The translations under genes were made by a program, and so were the position numbers. Positions 61,746 through 64,000 of a stretch of DNA of 64,000 nucleotides are shown one piece after another (position 1 is the first letter of the stretch; each line of letters begins with the position of its first letter). A model generated the notes under the pieces. The model was not told the DNA's origin. It worked only from the letters and a program-made list of their open reading frames with translations, and ran no database searches. Origin of the DNA: Epichloe hybrida (lineage: Eukaryota; Ascomycota; Sordariomycetes; Hypocreales; Clavicipitaceae); assembly GCA_019022495.1 (NCBI GenBank), contig JAFEKR010000054.1:124001-188000 (forward strand). The letters run 5' to 3'.

Positions 61746-64000
61746 ATAAAAATCTTTATTAAGGGAAAACTAGACTAAACTAGGAAAAAACCTTTCTAAA
61801 GATTTACTTAGTCTAAGTTAGAATATATATCTTCTAAAGAAGAACTAGATAAGTCCTAGGATTTATCTAATTTCTCTTTCCTTTAAAGAAGACATAGTAT
61901 CTAAATCCTTAGAAAAAGAGCTATAATAGTTATATAGCTTTAAGTATTGCTTAGTAACAATATTATCCTCCTTTTCTTAATTCTTTAATAGAATTAGTTC
62001 CTTAATTATAGAATGTTTTAAGGAAGTTTAGCGCTTAGTAATAATATTCCCACTAGTATTAAAGGTGCTTTCTATTACACTAGAAGTAGCAGGAATAGCT
62101 AGATATCTTCTAGCTATTATACTTAGAATAGGGAAAGACTTTTAGTTATCTTCTTACTATTTAAAGATATCTTCCTTTATTATAATATTAGTATAATAAT
62201 AAGATATAATAGGAAGAAATATTTACTTACTTTATTCTCTTTAGGTTCTAAGTTAGTAAAAGTAGGGATTTCATTCTTTTAAGTTTTTTAAATAGATTTA
62301 TCTCTCTTATTTAAGAATAAACCTTTATAGAGGTTAGAAGACTTAGGCTTAGGTTAAGGATTAGAAAAGGTTCTAGGCTAAATAGGCCCTCTAATTTCTA
62401 CTAGAAATTAGGTATTTTCTAGCTCTAAATTATCTAAGCCTAGCCCTAGGCCTAAATTAGCCTGATTTTCCTTATAAGTAGGAAGAAGCCTAGTATTAAG
62501 GTTAGTAATAATAATAATAATAATAATAATAAACATTATACTTACAAATTATAATCCTTTTCTAAGTTATCTAGTAAGTTTTTAATTATTCTTAATTGTA
62601 ATCTAAGCTTATCTTTTATAGTAATAAGATTAAGCCTAGGGTCTAATAATATAGTATATAAATAAGGCTTATAAAAGTGGTAATTATTTCCTATATCTTG
62701 TGGGAAATAATTACCTAGCTTTTCTAAGCTAATATCTATAGAGGCTATAAAGACCTTACTAAAAGAATTATAAATATATTTCTAATTTTATAAGTTAGTA
62801 TAATATAATTAAAAAGAAAGTCAAATAGATAAATACCTGGTTATTATAAGCCTTTTAGTTCTCTTTTATATTATTAAGATATTTATATATCTTAGTAATA
62901 AAAAGTAAGGATAGACCTAAAGTATTATACTTCTAGCTTTAAAGTATAATAGTAAGTTTATAAAAAACCTCTAATATACCGCTTAAGGTTACTAAATTAG
63001 CCTATTCTTATGTTATAGGCATAGCATCTTTAAGGGTAGTAATATTAGTTTCTCTATTAAGAAGAATAATAGCTTTTTTAAGCTCTAAAGAAGTATTAAT
63101 TATCTTATAGGTTAAATTCTACCTTATTTTATTAGCTATAAATATAATAGATTAGTATTAGGTATAATTATAATAAGAATTAAAGACTTACCTAAAGGAA
63201 TCTTTGTAATATCATAATTCTTAGCTAGGTTACCTTATGTTTTTGCTTTTCTAAGGCATTTTAACTAAGTTTTATATAAAGCTTAGTTATTCTTAATTAG
63301 AATAGCAATTCTTTTAACCTTTCCTAGTATACCTATAATTAATATTAGCATTATTAGATAAAGAATAGTAAAGAATAATAGATTAATTACTTACTATTTG
63401 CTAAGGATTTAAATTATTAAAAATTAGGATTCCCTTAGATATATCAAGTTTCTTCTATAGAATAGTGAAGATATTTACTATTTTTAAAACTTTCTAAGTC
63501 TTCCTTAGAAGACATAGATTTAATAAAATTCGTAATAATATCCTTACCTATAATATTAAGAACGTAAGCTATACATTAGATATTATATAGTTTAATACTA
63601 ATACTGTTATAACTCTTATTAATATAAGAAGTTATAAAAGTATTATTATTAGAACTATTATCCCTAGTAAAACTATATATAAATTAGAATTAAAGTGTAA
63701 AAATAGTTATAATATTTAAAGAAATAACTTACCTAAGAATATCCTTAGGCTCTAAGTAATAGTTTTTAATAGGATTATTAAAGCATTAGTAAATATAAGC
63801 TCTAGTATGTGAATTTAATAGATATTTAAATCCTATAAGCAGAATAATTAGTAAATAATAGAATTAATACTAATTAAAAGACTTACTAATTAGCTTATAT
63901 TCTAGCTTAAAGTTTAGATTAAGCTAGCTTATAATAACCCCTAGATAAGACTTTGAATTAAATAAAGTCCAAATATCTAGTTAAACCAAAATTAAACCTT

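Larger units (their letters stand above)
61067..64000 (-). mobile_element. hAT transposon with ruined transposase, runs off the window
   Basis: The terminus CAGAGCATTGCATTACATTA at 61,067 carries ATTAC pentamer arrays and is followed by the decamer array and the same inner arm as the element at 17,339. The minus strand then encodes a decayed hAT transposase. The C-terminal dimerisation motif at about 62,130-62,036 reads YLAIPATSSVIESTFNTSG. A DNSSNN block (normally DNASNN) lies near 63,668-63,640, followed by an IQCIAYVLN block (normally CLAHVLNL). Further N-terminal parts lie beyond 64,000. This copy identifies the family of the non-autonomous copies at 17,339 and 50,582. Confidence 0.75.

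Noticed and set aside
1..64000. Mitochondrial origin of the AT-rich DNA
   Set aside because: The blocks contain nuclear retroelement remnants, target duplications and a RIP dinucleotide pattern, with spliceosomal genes between them.

Overview
This window looks like nuclear DNA of a filamentous ascomycete (Pezizomycotina). Three protein-coding genes with normal base composition sit in two small islands (about 22.3-27.8 kb and 46.4-47.9 kb). They have short spliceosomal introns (53-149 nt, GT...AG, several with CTAAT/CTGAC-type branch sites). Everything else is extremely AT-rich and nearly devoid of CpA and TpG (and largely of CpG), while CpC and CpT survive. That is the mark of repeat-induced point mutation (RIP) on both strands. 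The RIPed blocks are not empty: six-frame reading still reveals ruined Ty3/Gypsy, Ty1/Copia, Tad-like LINE and hAT elements, full of stop codons and often nested.

Layout. 1-7.1 kb: RIPed Gypsy pol, minus strand. 7.1-8.9 kb: unassigned, with an unmutated 85-bp repeat. 8.9-17.3 kb: Copia pol, plus strand, split inside its RNase H by a 6.6-kb LINE with a 15-bp target duplication. 17.3-19.1 kb: hAT-like inverted-repeat element. 19.1-20.6 kb: Gypsy 3' end with LTR. 20.7-22.8 kb: a tiny retroposon with 16-bp target duplications, a tRNA-like stretch and a MITE. 23.1-24.6 kb: TauD-type 2-oxoglutarate dioxygenase gene. 25.0-25.4 kb: retroposon. 25.9-27.1 kb: phosphonopyruvate/sulfopyruvate decarboxylase-like gene. 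27.35-27.72 kb: MITE. 27.835-46.373 kb: an 18.5-kb RIPed block bounded by terminal inverted repeats and a 6-bp direct duplication. Inside it is a Gypsy element whose LTRs lie at 31.2 and 45.0 kb, itself carrying two LINEs. 46.5-47.6 kb: HpcH/HpaI-family aldolase gene. 48-53.7 kb: retroposon and hAT fragments with tandem arrays. 53.7-56.0 kb: Copia fragment, minus strand. 56.3-61.0 kb: Gypsy, plus strand. 61.07 kb to the end: hAT element with a recognisable ruined transposase, minus strand.

The three genes are all on the minus strand in the order aldolase, decarboxylase, dioxygenase. If the 18.5-kb insertion is removed in thought, they become a compact co-oriented trio with under 1.4 kb between neighbours, and part of those gaps is also transposon. 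All three open reading frames are intact once introns are removed. The enzyme families (pyruvate aldolase, ThDP decarboxylase of 3-phosphono/3-sulfopyruvate type, TauD/Jlp1-type dioxygenase) together suggest a small pathway for an organosulfonate or organophosphonate. That substrate assignment is inference; no PEP mutase, transporter or regulator is visible in the window.
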